Shown: positions 8,293 to 16,448 of the stretch, in pieces
How the letters are laid out: each line of letters starts with the position of its first letter
Numbering within the stretch: position 1 is the first letter of the stretch
Made by a program: the position numbers and the translations under genes
Assembly (NCBI RefSeq): GCF_037023725.1
Contig: NZ_CP146077.1
Span: 2,765,001-2,829,000 of the forward strand
DNA length: 64,000 nt
Direction of reading: 5' to 3'
Source: Pseudomonas bubulae
GTDB taxonomy: Bacteria; Pseudomonadota; Gammaproteobacteria; Pseudomonadales; Pseudomonadaceae
The notes under the pieces: model-generated
Seen by the model: only the letters and a program-made list of their open reading frames with translations
Databases searched by the model: none
Told to the model about the DNA's origin: nothing

Positions 8293-9209
8293 GCGCGTTT
8301 GCTCCGTGGCGGCTTGGCCCGCACCAGTGTCAGGTTCAGGCGCTTGAGCAGCTCATCGGGCGCTTCGTTGACGGCCATCACCACCGCGGTACTGGCCGAC
8401 AGATACACCCGTTCACCCTGTTGGCGGGTTTTGTGGGCCAGGCTCTGCACCGCCTGCTGCAGTTCCAGCGCCAGCAGGCGGGCCTGACTCTCGCCGGTAT
8501 TGGGCAACAGCACCACAAAACGGTCACCGGCCAGCCTGCAGAGCAGATCGTGGCGACGCAGGTTGAGCAGCAGCAACTGGCTGAGGGCCTGCAACACGGC
8601 ATCACCTTCGGCGTGGCCGTAATGCTGGTTGATGGACGTGAAATCGTCGATATCCAGCGCCAGCAGTGACAGCGGCTGTTGCTGCTCGACGCTTTGCGCC
8701 AGGCAGTCGCTGACCTGGTGCTTGAGGTAACCGGCGCCGCCCAGGGGGGTGAGTTTGTCGAACAGCCGGTGCTCGCGAAATACCCGCTCGCGCTTCTCCA
8801 TCTGTTGATTGATAGCCTGCTGCTCGCGGTGCCAATGAAACAGGCCGATGGTCAGCAGAATCATGCCGACGGGCATGGGTGCCGACTCCATCCAGTGATC
8901 CCAGCCAATATGTTTGGGCAGGCGGATAAACTCGTCGAGCACATCCACCCACCAGGAAAAAAACATAAAGCACAGGCCGTACGCCAGGTAGTTGGTGACC
9001 CGCCCGGTGGGCCGGCTTTTAATCACCAGCCCCAGCCAGAACAGCATAAACAGGGCGGTGCCGCCTTCGCCGAAGATATCCAGCCAGTGCCATTCGCTGA
9101 AGGCCTTGGGCGTGCCGAATGCCAGGTTGAGCAGTACCGCGGCATTGGCAGCCAGCAGCAGTAAACCAAGCTTGTAGCGATGGTGTTTAAGGACGTTTAA
9201 CCAAGTCAT
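8289..9209 (-). CDS. Membrane protein with degenerate GGDEF domain
   Basis: A roughly 306-residue protein with four hydrophobic segments in the first 125 residues (starting GLLLLAANAAVLLNLAF) followed by a short coiled linker (WHREQQAINQQMEKRERVF) and a GGDEF domain at about residues 145-295. The active-site loop reads AGDRF in LCRLAGDRFVVLLPNTGE instead of GGDEF; loss of the metal-binding Glu (Arg in its place) argues against diguanylate cyclase activity. The substrate-binding segment LALDIDDFTSINQHYGH is well kept. The ATG at 9209 is favoured over a TTG five codons upstream, but neither has a strong ribosome-binding site. It overlaps the AraC gene by four bases, suggesting a joint signalling role. 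It may bind GTP or c-di-GMP as a sensor, or be inactive. Confidence 0.82.
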   Translation of the reverse strand: MTWLNVLKHHRYKLGLLLLAANAAVLLNLAFGTPKAFSEWHWLDIFGEGGTALFMLFWLGLVIKSRPTGRVTNYLAYGLCFMFFSWWVDVLDEFIRLPKHIGWDHWMESAPMPVGMILLTIGLFHWHREQQAINQQMEKRERVFREHRLFDKLTPLGGAGYLKHQVSDCLAQSVEQQQPLSLLALDIDDFTSINQHYGHAEGDAVLQALSQLLLLNLRRHDLLCRLAGDRFVVLLPNTGESQARLLALELQQAVQSLAHKTRQQGERVYLSASTAVVMAVNEAPDELLKRLNLTLVRAKPPRSKRA

Positions 9210-9345
9210 CACAGTTCTACCCAAACCTATTGCCGGTCAGCAGAGCAGAGCGGTGTGACAACTGTATGACGGGGCTTGCGGGTCGAATCAGCTCAGGTGT
9301 GCTGTGCAAAAAAGATAAACGTAAGCCCGTGGTTGCCCCCGATTT

Positions 9346-9492
9346 CGTAGCAGCTGCCGAAGGAGCGAGGCTGCGTTCGATTGCGCAGCACTCGTAAATG
9401 CGGGGTGTCGGACTGACCTTAAATACCGCACAACCTGATTTTACGACGACTCCGTCGTCGAACGCAGCCTCGTTCCTTCGGCAGCTGCTACG
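9346..9492. repeat. Long inverted repeat (GCAGCTGCCGAAGGAGCGAGG type)
   Basis: CGTAGCAGCTGCCGAAGGAG at 9346-9365 continues through GAGGCTGCGTTCGA to 9380 and is mirrored by TCGAACGCAGCCTCGTTCCT at 9458-9477 continuing to 9492. A related but more diverged element is at 59783-59942. It fills most of the gap between the GGDEF-like gene and the phytase locus; no gene is seen in 9225-9577. Confidence 0.85.
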
Positions 9493-9582
9493 GGGGGCGA
9501 TCCTTTCGTAATCAGGTCAAATCAGCTCATTTACCCCTTTCTCACTGCTTGAAACCTTTTGTTTCGGGCGTTTCGCCGAACA

Positions 9583-9616
9583 CTGTCACAGCGCTGTCAT
9601 CCGCCGACCCTAGCTT
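9583..9616 (+). promoter_or_regulatory. Pho box and -10 of the phytate locus
   Basis: CTGTCACAGCGCTGTCAT at 9583-9600 consists of two seven-base half-sites separated by four bases, the consensus architecture bound by phosphorylated PhoB. Ten bases further on, TAGCTT at 9611-9616 can serve as the -10 hexamer, the same spacing as in the E. coli phoA promoter, where the Pho box replaces the -35. The receptor ATG at 9678 lies 77 bases after the box. This strongly suggests induction by phosphate starvation. Confidence 0.8.
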
Positions 9617-9677
9617 TCGCTCCCAAGTTGTCGGGCCATTTGCCCGGCCTGACGTGCGATTTTGGGGGAGCACCAAC

Positions 9678-12212
9678 ATGTACAAGTGTCGCAGCAAGGC
9701 GCAGTGGGTCGGCTTTACGGTCAGTGCATTGGCCCTGGCAATCGCCAGCGAACGTTTGAGCGCCGCCGAAACATCGGCCATCGGTGCCACTGAACACGTC
9801 GAGGTAGTCGGTCAGGCCGTCAGCCTGGACAAGGCACTCAAGCAACAACGCAACTCGGACACCATCGAAAGCGTGGTGCATGCCGATGGCGTGGCGCAGT
9901 TGCCCGACGCCAACGTGGCCGAGGCGGTGCAGCGCCTGCCCGGTATCAGCATTGAGCGCGATCAGGGCGAAGGCCGCTTTGTCAGCGTGCGTGGCCTGGG
10001 CCCGGACCTCAACAGCGTGACCATCAACGGCACCCTGGTACCGTCCCCGGAAAGCGCCCGCCGCGCCGTGGCCCTGGACGTCTTGCCCTCGGAACTGGTG
10101 CAGTCGCTGTCGGTGATCAAGACCCTGACCCCGGATATGGACGCCAACTCCCTGGGTGGCACGGTAGACGTACAAAGCCTCTCGGCCTTCGACCATGACG
10201 GCCTGTTCTTCACCGGCAGCACCGAGGCCGGGTACAACAAGAACAGCCACAAGACCAGCCCCAAGGTGTCGGGCGCCATCAGCGACCGTTTCAGCCTGGG
10301 TGACGGTGTCGACAACTTCGGTGTGGCCGCAGCCCTGAGCTGGAACAAGCGCGACTTTCGCTCCGACAACGTCGAAACCGGCGGCGATTGGGATTTCACC
10401 GACGGCGCCCGTCTGAACAGCTTTGAACAGCGTGTTTACGAGATCAGCCGCGAGCGTGCCGGTGGCGGCCTCAACTTTGATTACAAGCCCGACGACGACA
10501 CCAGTCTGTACCTGCGCACCCTGTACAGCCGCTTTGAGGACAACGAAACCCGCAACTCCACCGCCTTTGAATTCTCCGACCCCCAGGCCGAAGACGAGGT
10601 GGGTAAAACCAAGACCAAGCGCAAGCTCAAGCAGCGCGAGGAAACCCAGGAAATCCAGTCCTACGTATTCGGCGGCGAACGCACCATGGGCCTGTGGACC
10701 CTCAGCGGACAGGCCGGTTACAGCGAGTCCAGCGAAGACAACCCGGGGGGAATCGCCGGCGCAACGTTCAAGGGCAGCTCGAGCATTGGCAACGGCGGTT
10801 TCTACGACACCGAAAAGCCCCGGCCGATCATCGGCGCAGGCTTTTATGACCCGACCAACTTCAGCCTCGACAAGGTGGACTGGCAAGAGCAGCACACCAA
10901 GGACACCGAGAAAAATATCCGCCTGGACCTGGCCCGCGACTACGACGTGCAGGGCTATGCCTCCCAGGTCAAGTTTGGCGGCAAGGTCAGCCGGCGCAAC
11001 AAGGACAACGATCTCAATGCCTGGACCTACAAGGACTTCTCCGACCTGGGTTTCAGCGACGAGCAACTGAGCCTCAATGCGTTCAACAAGGGCAACCTGC
11101 ACTACAACCTTGGCCAGTACGGCCCGGGCATCAGCGGCGGGGCGATCAAGGACCTGATCGGCGGCCTCAACCGCAACGACTTCTACAACGAGCAGGACTC
11201 GCGGGCCAATGACTTCAAGATGCGCGAAGACATCAATGCGGCCTACCTGATGAACACCCTGGATATCGATGACTGGCGCTTTATCGCCGGCATGCGCTAC
11301 GAGGGCACCGAGTTCGAGGCCAAGGGTACGGGCGTGCGCGATGGCGTCTTTGCAGACCAAAACACCCAGCGCGATTACCACCACTGGCTGCCGGGCCTGC
11401 ATGCGCGCTATCAGTTGGCGAAAAACACCCAGGTGCGGGCGGCCTGGACCAACACCGTCGTGCGCCCGACCTTTGGCCAGCTAGCCCCGGGCTTTGTTAT
11501 CGAAGATGACAAAGCCGAGTTCGGCAACCCCAACCTCAAGCCGCTGGAATCGAGCAACTTCGACCTTGGCATCGAGCACTTTATGGGGCAGGCGGGCACG
11601 GTGTCGGCGTTCCTCTTCTACAAAGACATTAAAAACTTCGTCTACAACAACGACCTGGCGGGCAGCGGCGAGTGGGTCGACTTCACCGAAGCCCACAGCT
11701 ATGCCAACGGCGACAGTGCCAAGCTCTATGGTCTGGAACTGGCCTACTCGCAGAAGTTCGACTGGCTGCCGTCACCCTGGAACGGTTTGATCCTGGGCGC
11801 CAACAGCACGTTCAGCCGCTCCAATGCCAGTATCAAGGGCGTTGACGCAGCGACCGGAGCCAGCCTCAAGCGCGATATCGATTTGCCCAACCAGTCCAAG
11901 ACCGTCGGCAACCTGATGCTCGGCTGGGAAGACGACAAGCTGAGCCTGCGCCTGTCGGCCAACTACAAGTCGGACTACCTCTACGAACTGGCCGGGGTCA
12001 ACGACAAGGCCCATGACACCTATGTCAATGCCCAGACCTTTGTCGACTTCAGTGCCCGCTACTCGCTGACCAAGAACCTGCAAGTCAAGTTCGACGCCCA
12101 GAACCTTACGGACCAGCCGTACTTCACGTACAGCGGCAACAGCCGCTTCAACAACCAGTACGAAGAATACGGCCCGACCTACTCACTGGGCCTGACCTAC
12201 ACCCATTTTTAA
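9678..12212 (+). CDS. TonB-dependent outer-membrane receptor of the phytase locus
   Basis: An 844-residue outer-membrane beta-barrel receptor. I use the ATG at 9678, which has GGGGGAG seven bases upstream; the 43-codon upstream extension in the same frame overlaps the Pho box and promoter and is not credible. After a signal peptide (to about residue 30) come the plug domain (residues about 45-170, with DANVAEAVQRLPGISIERDQGEGRFVSVRG in pieces) and a 22-strand barrel ending in the expected aromatic terminus (YTHF). The sequence resembles the TonB-Xanth-Caul subgroup often used for sugars and phosphorylated substrates instead of siderophores; there is no N-terminal STN signalling domain. With a phytase downstream and its own ExbB/ExbD/TonB, the likely cargo is phytate, a lower inositol phosphate or a metal-phytate complex. 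The cargo is inference. Confidence 0.88.
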   Translation: MYKCRSKAQWVGFTVSALALAIASERLSAAETSAIGATEHVEVVGQAVSLDKALKQQRNSDTIESVVHADGVAQLPDANVAEAVQRLPGISIERDQGEGRFVSVRGLGPDLNSVTINGTLVPSPESARRAVALDVLPSELVQSLSVIKTLTPDMDANSLGGTVDVQSLSAFDHDGLFFTGSTEAGYNKNSHKTSPKVSGAISDRFSLGDGVDNFGVAAALSWNKRDFRSDNVETGGDWDFTDGARLNSFEQRVYEISRERAGGGLNFDYKPDDDTSLYLRTLYSRFEDNETRNSTAFEFSDPQAEDEVGKTKTKRKLKQREETQEIQSYVFGGERTMGLWTLSGQAGYSESSEDNPGGIAGATFKGSSSIGNGGFYDTEKPRPIIGAGFYDPTNFSLDKVDWQEQHTKDTEKNIRLDLARDYDVQGYASQVKFGGKVSRRNKDNDLNAWTYKDFSDLGFSDEQLSLNAFNKGNLHYNLGQYGPGISGGAIKDLIGGLNRNDFYNEQDSRANDFKMREDINAAYLMNTLDIDDWRFIAGMRYEGTEFEAKGTGVRDGVFADQNTQRDYHHWLPGLHARYQLAKNTQVRAAWTNTVVRPTFGQLAPGFVIEDDKAEFGNPNLKPLESSNFDLGIEHFMGQAGTVSAFLFYKDIKNFVYNNDLAGSGEWVDFTEAHSYANGDSAKLYGLELAYSQKFDWLPSPWNGLILGANSTFSRSNASIKGVDAATGASLKRDIDLPNQSKTVGNLMLGWEDDKLSLRLSANYKSDYLYELAGVNDKAHDTYVNAQTFVDFSARYSLTKNLQVKFDAQNLTDQPYFTYSGNSRFNNQYEEYGPTYSLGLTYTHF

Positions 12213-12230
12213 GGCTTCGATGTCCCCCCT

Positions 12231-12300
12231 TGTGGGAGCGAGCCTGCTCGCGAAGGCCGTAAGTGATGTTGAGACCTTCGCGAGCAGGCTCGCTCCCACT
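12231..12300. repeat. REP-like palindrome between receptor and phytase genes
   Basis: TGTGGGAGCGAGCCTGCTCG at 12231-12250 is mirrored by CGAGCAGGCTCGCTCCCACT ending at 12300. Placed within an apparent operon, it can fold in the transcript and may uncouple receptor and phytase expression levels or stabilise the upstream mRNA. Confidence 0.85.
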
Positions 12301-12344
12301 GAAGCGCCATTGTTTTTTTGAACAGAATTCAGGATTGATCACTC

Positions 12345-14252
12345 ATGTTCACACGCAAACCCCGCATCCTGCCCTTGCTGGCCTGCCTGACCGCAGGCAG
12401 CGTCCAGGCAGCTACCGATATTGCTGCCCCGACATTGCAGCAATGGTCCACCAGCAAGGCCCAGGCCCTGAGCTTTTTACCCGGTAGCACAGGTGACGAG
12501 CGCCTGGCGGCAAGCAAGCGTGAAGGCCTGCTGTTGCTTGATAAACAGGGCAACACCCTGAGCCGGGTCCAGGGCACCTTTGCCGGGCTGGACAGCCGCG
12601 CCCTGGGCGACCAGGTGCTGGTGGCCAGTAACGACAAGGACAAGCAGCAGGTTGCGCTGTTCAATCTCGACCCCAAGAGCCATCAATGGCAGGCGCCATC
12701 CTATCTGCCCACCCGCGACTACGCGGTGAATGGCGTGTGCCTGTACCAGGACGACGCGAGCAATATCTACCTGTTTACCGTAGGTGAAGAGGGCAGGGGC
12801 GAGCAATGGCTGGTTGCCGCTGACAACCGCCGTTTGCCGACGCCGCTGCTGGTGCGCAGCCTGCCCCTGCCGCCGCAGGCCAAGTTCTGCAAGGTCGATG
12901 ACGCCGCGCAGAACCTCTTCGTCAACGAAGAGAATGTCGGTTGGTGGGCCTACCCGGCCCATGCCGAGGCCGACGTCGAGCGTGTGCCGGTGGCGATGGT
13001 CGAGCCATTTGGCAACGTAAAAAAATCCACCGGGGACATGGCCCTGGTGCCGGGCGGTATGCTCGGCCTCGATCCCGAGGCGGCACAACTGAATCTGTAT
13101 CAGCAGCAGGGCAAGGGCTGGGCAGCCGTTGCCAGCTTGCCCCTGGCCGGGGTCCGCGAGCCGGAGCATCTGGCCCTGCGTCAGACGCCGCATGGCCTGC
13201 AACTGCTGGTGCAGGACGGTGCCAGCAGCAAAATGTACGAAGGCGCATTGGACTGGAAGGCCACCCCGGCCAGCCACCCCCCTGTGCTGGTCAGCGTAAA
13301 ACCTGCGGTGCAAACCGACGTGGTGATGAGCCAGGGTGATGCCGCGGATGACCCGGCCATCTGGGTACACCCGAAAACCCCTGCGCTGAGCCGGGTACTG
13401 GGCACCAACAAGCAGCAGGGCCTTGAGGTGTACGACCTGCAGGGCAAACGCGTGCAGCATCTGCCTGTGGGCCGCCTGAACAACGTCGATGTGCGCCCGG
13501 GTTTCGAGCTGGGCGGACGCACTGTGGATCTGGCCGTGGCAACCAATCGCGATCACAACAGCCTCAGCGTGTTCAGCATCGACCGCGCCACCGGCACCTT
13601 GCAGGAAGCGGGCGAGATTGCCACGCCGGTCACCGATATTTACGGCCTGTGCCTGTTCAAGGCCCCTACCGGCGAGATCTACAGTTTCACCAACGACAAG
13701 GACGGCACTTTTGTGCAGCACCGCTTGTACGCCAAGGGCGACAAGGTGCAGGGCGAGCTGGTGCGCCAGTTCAAGGTGGCCAGCCAACCCGAAGGCTGCG
13801 TAGCGGACGATCGCAACCAGCGGCTGTTCCTCGGTGAGGAGGATGTGGCGGTGTGGGCGGTGGATGCCCGGCCTGACCAACCGGCCACGCTCACCAGCGT
13901 GATCAGGGTGGGTGAACAGGTGCATGACGATATCGAAGGCATGGGCCTGTACCAGACCGACAAAGACAACTACCTGGTGATCTCGAGCCAGGGCAACGAC
14001 AGCTATGTGGTGGTCGATGCCGAGCCGCCGTATGCCCTGCGCGGTGCGTTCCGGGTGGGGGTCAATGCGGCGGCGGGCATCGACGGCGCGTCGGAAACCG
14101 ATGGCCTGGAAGTGACCTCGGCCAACCTCGGCGGCCCGTGGCACAAAGGCATGTTGGTGGTTCAGGACGGTCGCAAACGCATGCCCGAGCAGGCGCAGAA
14201 CTTCAAGTACATCCCCTGGGCTGAAGTGGCCAAGGCCCTGCACTTGCCATAA
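12345..14252 (+). CDS. Two-domain beta-propeller 3-phytase
   Basis: A 635-residue secreted or periplasmic phytase that would release phosphate from myo-inositol hexakisphosphate in a calcium-dependent reaction. A signal peptide ends near residue 24 (GSVQA|A). The C-terminal half (about residues 320-635) is a complete beta-propeller phytase: DAADDPAIWVHP near residue 333, NNVDVRPGF, YGLCLFKAP, PEGCVADD and the LFLGEEDVAVW calcium/phosphate-site segment. The N-terminal half (about 30-315) shows weaker copies of the same blades (NGVCLYQDDASNIYLFTV, AKFCKVDDAAQNLFVNEENVGWW), an incomplete tandem domain. Dual-domain phytases of similar length are known from Pseudomonas and Bacillus, where the incomplete domain raises activity. 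It lies 132 bases after the receptor gene and 48 before exbB. Confidence 0.92.
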   Translation: MFTRKPRILPLLACLTAGSVQAATDIAAPTLQQWSTSKAQALSFLPGSTGDERLAASKREGLLLLDKQGNTLSRVQGTFAGLDSRALGDQVLVASNDKDKQQVALFNLDPKSHQWQAPSYLPTRDYAVNGVCLYQDDASNIYLFTVGEEGRGEQWLVAADNRRLPTPLLVRSLPLPPQAKFCKVDDAAQNLFVNEENVGWWAYPAHAEADVERVPVAMVEPFGNVKKSTGDMALVPGGMLGLDPEAAQLNLYQQQGKGWAAVASLPLAGVREPEHLALRQTPHGLQLLVQDGASSKMYEGALDWKATPASHPPVLVSVKPAVQTDVVMSQGDAADDPAIWVHPKTPALSRVLGTNKQQGLEVYDLQGKRVQHLPVGRLNNVDVRPGFELGGRTVDLAVATNRDHNSLSVFSIDRATGTLQEAGEIATPVTDIYGLCLFKAPTGEIYSFTNDKDGTFVQHRLYAKGDKVQGELVRQFKVASQPEGCVADDRNQRLFLGEEDVAVWAVDARPDQPATLTSVIRVGEQVHDDIEGMGLYQTDKDNYLVISSQGNDSYVVVDAEPPYALRGAFRVGVNAAAGIDGASETDGLEVTSANLGGPWHKGMLVVQDGRKRMPEQAQNFKYIPWAEVAKALHLP

Positions 14253-14300
14253 CCCGGTCATTTAAGACGCTTATAAATACCCCTTTACTGGAGCAACAAC

Positions 14301-15011
14301 ATGCACGCAACCATGGAACATATGACGATCTGGGGCCTGATCAGCGACGCGAGTCTGCTAGTCAAGGGGGTGATGCTGATCCTGCTGCTGGCCTCGCTGT
14401 TGAGCTGGTTTCTGATTGTGCGCCGCAGCGCCATCCTGCGCCGTAGCGAGCGCGACATGGACAACTTTGCCGGGCGCCTGCGTGGCCAGGGCGAGCTCAA
14501 TGCCCTGTACCGCGAAAGCCGCGACGCCAGCCAGGAAGATGCCGGTGCCGAGCAAGTATTCGCCGCTGCCTACAGTGAATACGCCCAACTCAAGCAGCAG
14601 CCGGGAGTGGATGCCGAAGGCGTGATGCAAGGGGTGGAGCGGGCGCTGTATGTGGCCATCAGCGAGCAGGAGATTCGCCTGGAGAAAGGCCTGCAGTTTC
14701 TCGCGACCGTCGGCTCGGTGAGCCCCTATATCGGACTCTTCGGTACCGTGTGGGGGATCATGAACTCCTTTATCGGCCTGTCCCAGGTGCAACAGGCGAC
14801 CCTGTCCACCGTCGCCCCGGGCATCGCCGAAGCCCTGATCGCCACCGCCATCGGCCTGTTTGCGGCGATCCCGGCCGTGATCGCCTACAACCGTTTCTCG
14901 GCCCGTGGCCAGACCCTGCTGACCCGTTACTACAGCCTCGGCAATGAAGTGCAGATGCGCTTGTACCGCAGCCTGCATGCCGGTTCGCGGAACATGTCCG
15001 CCGTCGCTTGA
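14301..15011 (+). CDS. exbB: ExbB/TolQ-type proton channel subunit
   Basis: A 236-residue MotA/TolQ/ExbB family protein with three transmembrane segments (about residues 15-38, 130-155 and 170-195). The conserved channel region is plain: LATVGSVSPYIGLFGTVWGIMNSF and LSTVAPGIAEALIATAIGLFAAIPAVIAYNRF in pieces. It would form the inner-membrane pentamer that uses proton-motive force to energise TonB. ATG at 14301 has GGAG at eight bases. The sequence is TolQ-like in length, but the location between a TonB-dependent receptor/phytase pair and exbD-tonB indicates a dedicated ExbB role. Confidence 0.9.
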   Translation: MHATMEHMTIWGLISDASLLVKGVMLILLLASLLSWFLIVRRSAILRRSERDMDNFAGRLRGQGELNALYRESRDASQEDAGAEQVFAAAYSEYAQLKQQPGVDAEGVMQGVERALYVAISEQEIRLEKGLQFLATVGSVSPYIGLFGTVWGIMNSFIGLSQVQQATLSTVAPGIAEALIATAIGLFAAIPAVIAYNRFSARGQTLLTRYYSLGNEVQMRLYRSLHAGSRNMSAVA

Positions 15012-15025
15012 AAGGGAGTTTCATC

Positions 15026-15472
15026 ATGCTTGCTCGACCACAGCGCAAACACGGGCCCAAGGCCGAAATGAACGTAGTGCCTTACATCGACGTGATGCTG
15101 GTGCTGCTGGTGATCTTTATGGTGACCGCGCCGATGTTGACCCAGGGGGTGAAAATCGAACTGCCGAAAGTGGCCAGTGAAGCCCTGGTCAATGACAGCC
15201 AGCAAAAAATCCTCACTCTGTCAGTCAAGGCCGAAGGTGGCTACTACTGGAACCTGGGCAGTGAACTGGACACCAAGAACCAGACCGACAGCGCCGTCAG
15301 CCTTGAAGAGTTGCAGGCCAAGGTCGGCCAGGTGGTGGCGCAGGACAGCAACACCCAGGTGTATATCCGCGCCGACAACGAGGCGGGTTATGGCAGCGTG
15401 GTCAAGGCGATGGCGGCCCTGCAGCAAGGTGGCGTGAGCAACCTGGGGCTGGTGACCGAGGCGCCACAATGA
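15026..15472 (+). CDS. exbD: ExbD/TolR family stator protein
   Basis: A 148-residue protein with one N-terminal transmembrane helix (YIDVMLVLLVIFMVTAP, about residues 22-38). The Asp in YIDVMLVLL is the conserved proton-carrying residue of ExbD/TolR proteins. The C-terminal periplasmic domain (about 60-148) ends in the family's RADNEAGYGSVVKAMAALQQGG segment. The start used is ATG at 15026 with GGGAG at seven bases; a TTG further upstream overlaps exbB. It partners the preceding ExbB and the following TonB, whose ATG overlaps its stop (ATGA at 15469-15472). Confidence 0.9.
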   Translation: MLARPQRKHGPKAEMNVVPYIDVMLVLLVIFMVTAPMLTQGVKIELPKVASEALVNDSQQKILTLSVKAEGGYYWNLGSELDTKNQTDSAVSLEELQAKVGQVVAQDSNTQVYIRADNEAGYGSVVKAMAALQQGGVSNLGLVTEAPQ

Positions 15473-16251
15473 GTGCCGCGTTGATGCACGGCGAGCTGGC
15501 GCCTGCACAGCCGTTGCCCTGGTCGCGGATGTGGCATAACAGCCAGGCGCTGGTGGTCAGCGTGGCTCTGCACAGCGCTGTGGTGGCGTTCCTGGTGCTG
15601 GGCTGGAGCATGGAGCAATCGCTGCCGGAGCCTGTGCCATCGACCCTGAAAACCCGGCTGGTGATGCTGCCCGCCGAACCGGTAATGGCGCCTCCTGCGC
15701 CGGAGCCGCTGCCGGTGGTGACTCCGGCACCGGTGGTTGAGGCCAGGCCCGAGGTGGTGAAGCCTAAAGTGGACCCGCAGATCCAGGCGCGCAAACTGGA
15801 ACAGGCGGCACTGGCGCGCAAGCGGGTCGAGGAGCAGAAGCAGGCGCAAGTGGAGCAGCAAAAAGCCGCGCAGCAGCGCGCCGAACAGGTTGAAGCCCAG
15901 CGTCAGCAGGCCGTGGCTGAACAGGCCCGGGTTGCAGCGGCGGATAATGCCCGCCGAGCGCAACAGGCCGCTGCGGCGGATGTGCGTCAGTACCTGCCCA
16001 TCAGCAAACAAGCCCCGGACTACCCGCAACGGGCACTGGACAAGGGCATTCAGGGCGATTGCACGGTGGAGTACTCGGTAACGCCCCAGGGCAAGGTCGA
16101 CAACCCCAAAGTGGTGGGCAACTGTCACCCGGCGTTTATCCGGCCGTCTTTAGTGGCGGCGGCGACGTTCCGCTACCAGCCACGCATGGTCGATGGCCAG
16201 GCGGTGACGGTGCCGGGGGTGCGTAATACCTTTCACTACAAGATCCAGTAG
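15469..16251 (+). CDS. tonB: TonB energy transducer of the phytate locus
   Basis: A 260-residue TonB-family protein. One N-terminal transmembrane helix (about residues 24-48, including the SxxxH-like HSAVVAFLVLGW), a Pro/Ala/Glu-rich region (APEPLPVVTPAPVVEARP), a Gln/Ala-rich coiled segment (about 100-165, repeated QQKAAQQRAEQ type) and a TonB_C domain (about 170-260) with YPQRALDKGIQGDCTVEYSV and the terminal VPGVRNTFHYKIQ. The long alpha-helical linker is TolA-like and is longer than in most small Pseudomonas TonB proteins. Translation is coupled to exbD. It would contact the TonB box of the receptor encoded at the start of the locus. Confidence 0.88.
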   Translation: MSAALMHGELAPAQPLPWSRMWHNSQALVVSVALHSAVVAFLVLGWSMEQSLPEPVPSTLKTRLVMLPAEPVMAPPAPEPLPVVTPAPVVEARPEVVKPKVDPQIQARKLEQAALARKRVEEQKQAQVEQQKAAQQRAEQVEAQRQQAVAEQARVAAADNARRAQQAAAADVRQYLPISKQAPDYPQRALDKGIQGDCTVEYSVTPQGKVDNPKVVGNCHPAFIRPSLVAAATFRYQPRMVDGQAVTVPGVRNTFHYKIQ

Positions 16252-16260
16252 CCCAAAGCC

Positions 16261-16366
16261 CCCTCACCCTAACCCTCTCCCAGAGGGAGAGGGGACTGAT
16301 TGGCGTTGAGTTTGAATCCGCGTGCGGTCAGCTCCCTCTCCCTCTGGGAGAGGGTTGGGGTGAGGG
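16261..16366. repeat. Palindromic intergenic repeat (CCCTCACCCTAACCCTCTCC type), copy 2
   Basis: Same element as at 571-680, with arms at 16261-16280 and about 16346-16366 and the loop AGAGGGAGAGGGGACTGATT almost identical. It closes the phytate operon ten bases after the tonB stop and precedes the SLC13 gene. Confidence 0.85.
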
Positions 16367-16448
16367 TGCCTCTGAGCTGATCAATATCAAAACCCATCCG
16401 CTGCTCTTGACCTATGCTCCACGGGTTTTCAAGCTCAAGGAGATGGCC

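Noticed and set aside
9549..9677. N-terminal extension of the TonB-dependent receptor
   Set aside because: The extension covers the Pho box and promoter and lacks a signal peptide; the ATG at 9678 has a strong ribosome-binding site and is followed by one.
9597..11402. 601-codon open frame antisense to the TonB-dependent receptor gene
   Set aside because: It lies entirely opposite a gene with signal peptide, plug and barrel features, and its sequence has the biased composition of a reverse-strand shadow in GC-rich DNA.
12477..14261. 594-codon open frame antisense to the phytase gene
   Set aside because: No family resemblance, no ribosome-binding site, and complete overlap with a well supported gene.
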